Source of the DNA: Aphelocoma coerulescens
Lineage: Eukaryota; Chordata; Aves; Passeriformes; Corvidae
Direction: 5' to 3'
Assembly: GCF_041296385.1 (NCBI RefSeq)
Contig: NC_091015.1
Coordinates: forward strand, 51,836,345-51,900,344
Length of the DNA: 64,000 nt
The position numbers and the translations under genes were made by a program. Position 1 is the first letter of the stretch, and the number at the start of each line of letters is the position of its first letter. The notes below the pieces were generated by a model. It was not told where the DNA came from and searched no databases. It was given only the letters and a program-made list of their open reading frames with translations. Shown here one piece after another: positions 62,301 through 64,000 of this stretch.

Positions 62301-64000
62301 CTTCAGATAACTGTTGAAGCTAAATTGCTATTTGGACTAACTATGTTGCTTAAAAACAAAACAGTGTTTCCAAATTGCCATTGCAGAGCAGTATTCAACA
62401 AATGCAGCTGACACAGAGTGTTTAAGTATGGCTTTGTTTCAGTTTTCCATTTACCCACATGGTTACAGGGCACCAAGCTGAATGGATTATGGGCCTAGAG
62501 TTGTGGGCCAGCCTGTTAACAGCTCCAGCTCTTAATGGCCTGCAGGTCCAGCTGCAAGCAGAAATCTAACTGAATTGTAAATTTGGCTTCTGGTTATTTT
62601 ATCATAAAGACAGTTCTCCTGTTTTGGAGTCAATTATCTGTTAAGGCCTTCATCAGAAGAGTTACTTGTACTGCAAGCTACCACTAAATGTTATTTTCCA
62701 TGGGGATTAAGTATCTCAGCTCCTAATGCTCTGCAGGCTTTTTGCTGGCTTAGATGTCTTGATCCCTGACCCAGGTATCTGTGCCAACAGAAACTTTCAA
62801 GTGCTGATGCAGTTATGGTGAGAAAACTGTACTTTGGTGCTCTCATTGCTCCTGGGATCTGGTTTTACTGGAGTTTCAAAAGCAGTTAACTGCTGATGAG
62901 GTTCCTAGGAATGGGTCTCCAGTCTGTTTTTGTGTGTTTGTAAGTCATTTCTTGCATGGGCAGGCCTGCTCATGCAGCAGGGCGGCCAAGGAGGCTGAAG
63001 CTGACTTCACAGCCTTATTGCTGGAAGTTGCTGGGACCTGGCTCCCTCTTGTAGAGTCTTCCATGAAAACCGGTCTTGCTCTTCCTCCAGACATCCTCAG
63101 CATTGTTCTGCAGTACTTGGTGCAGGCTCTTACTGGAGTCTTGCATTTTATTTCCTGTCTTAAAATCCCATCTCAAACTACTTTTATGGGAAACTTTTGG
63201 CTTTTTATTTGTATTTGATTCCTTTACTAGCATAGGTCAAACTTACTGGACAGAAAAAAAAAAGTTGGGAATCTTTGGAAAATTCTGTAGATACTTTGGG
63301 GACTAAGATTTCAGGCTTTTTGCTGTATTCTTTGTTGGAAGCCTAGGTTGAGCCTTGTTTGAAGATCCTCAGATGGCTTTCTTGTGCTTGATGGGTATCA
63401 TGGTTTAGGTTAGTGGCTAAAAATACTTTATAGTCAGGCTTATTCTGAATTTATAAAATGTATTAATGCATTTGAAACAGGCAGCTGGTGGCTGGGACGA
63501 TGAGGAGATGTAATGTGTGGGGATTTTTTCTCAGAGAGGAAAAGAGATCGTACTGGCATTGAACTTACCCTAGGATGCTGTGCGCCCACTAACCTTGGCC
63601 CAAAGATCTGTGCTGCCTTGGAATATTCCTGCATGGGAATTAACACTTTAGTGCCCTGGCTCTTCACAAAGGCTGTAGGCAGGGTGATGTGGTGTAAACT
63701 ACCTGAAAACAGCGAAGGGCATGGTTAGATGAACTTCTCTGTGGAAAACACCATCAGCCGCTTCAGAAGGAAATGCATCAGGGACCTTGGCTGGAAGGAA
63801 ATTACTGCTCTGATTGTGATGACTTTGATTTCCCTCTCTAGCTAGTAACTGAAGGACCTCTGACATATAATTCCTATTTTTGCATGGTTACCTTGGAGTG
63901 AAGTACCTCCTTGTGAGAGAGGGAAGGAAGTAAGACGAGCTTGCTGCTATTTCAGGACATGGTGAGGGAAACTTAGTGTGCTTTATTTCCTTTTGAGACT

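Larger units (their letters stand above)
33694..64000 (+). other. SH3BP5: SH3BP5 gene, 5' part (exons 1-3; continues past window)
   Basis: Three coding exons give the first 91 residues. Human SH3BP5 has about 455 residues, so roughly the first fifth is present. SH3BP5 (Sab) is a mostly coiled-coil protein. It was described as a ligand of the BTK SH3 domain, acts as a mitochondrial outer-membrane docking partner for JNK, and is a guanine-nucleotide exchange factor for RAB11. The exons here encode the N-terminal tail and the start of the coiled-coil exchange-factor region. The membrane segment and JNK-docking motifs lie downstream of the window. Introns 1 and 2 are 2154 and 10082 bases; intron 3 is over 17.8 kb. 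The paralogue SH3BP5L is ruled out because exon 2 and 3 residues match SH3BP5 (GELEKLNQSTDDIN, KLDELVKKIGKAVEDSKPYW). Confidence 0.92.
46203..64000 (+). other. SH3BP5: SH3BP5 intron 3 (partial, to window end)
   Basis: At least 17.8 kb from GTAAGA to the edge. I looked for the next exon in the + frames and found no match to the expected residues. It contains a T/G-rich low-complexity stretch (50641-50722), a clear antisense CR1 (52605-52876) and a decayed antisense CR1 (58860-59310). The long open frames at 46806-47234 and 54322-54771 show no domain and no supporting splice sites. Confidence 0.8.

Noticed and set aside
1..64000. CRISPR arrays, bacterial operons, tRNA or rRNA genes
   Set aside because: The window is vertebrate nuclear DNA. 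No regularly spaced direct repeats, and no cloverleaf or rRNA core sequence was recognised by eye; a tRNAscan or Rfam search would be needed to exclude small RNAs fully.

Overview
This window looks like bird nuclear DNA. The evidence is GC-poor intergenic and intronic sequence, one CpG island, and interspersed CR1 LINE fragments ending in the typical AGAATCATAGAAT-type 3' terminus. There is also a piece of an ERVL-like LTR that I recall as common in neoavian birds. Almost all of the 64 kb is non-coding. Most open frames of 60-150 codons are chance or lie inside repeats.

Only two protein-coding genes are supported, both on the + strand. The last coding exon of METTL6, a SAM-dependent tRNA methyltransferase, lies at 1843-1991, with a probable short 3' UTR ending near 2205-2230. 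After about 31 kb of intergenic DNA, SH3BP5 begins inside a CpG island. SH3BP5 is also called Sab; it is a BTK/JNK-binding adaptor and a RAB11 guanine-nucleotide exchange factor. Its first three coding exons are at 33694-33774, 35929-35991 and 46074-46202. All three junctions are phase 0 and have good splice sites. The rest of SH3BP5 lies beyond position 64000, and intron 3 runs to the window edge. METTL6 followed by SH3BP5 on the same strand is, from memory, also the order on human 3p25, which supports both calls.

The intergenic region (2.2-33.4 kb) holds a + strand CR1 fragment (4.75-5.02 kb), a two-part minus-strand CR1 (10.6-12.0 kb) and an internally deleted minus-strand CR1 (30.9-31.5 kb). 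At 14.8-16.4 kb there is a curious stretch with broken protein-like pieces, some resembling immunoglobulin-like domains. Two AT-rich blocks (about 9.2-9.7 and 13.7-13.9 kb) look like conserved non-coding elements. Intron 1 of SH3BP5 carries a long perfect pyrimidine-purine alternating tract just after exon 1, splitting the CpG-rich region in two. Intron 2 holds the LTR fragment (40.2-40.4 kb). Intron 3 holds one clear CR1 (52.6-52.9 kb) and one decayed CR1 (58.9-59.3 kb).

I found no convincing new biological system. The best leads are the decayed protein-like region at 14.8-16.4 kb, the Z-DNA-prone tract beside the SH3BP5 promoter, and the short, less acidic SH3BP5 N-terminus.
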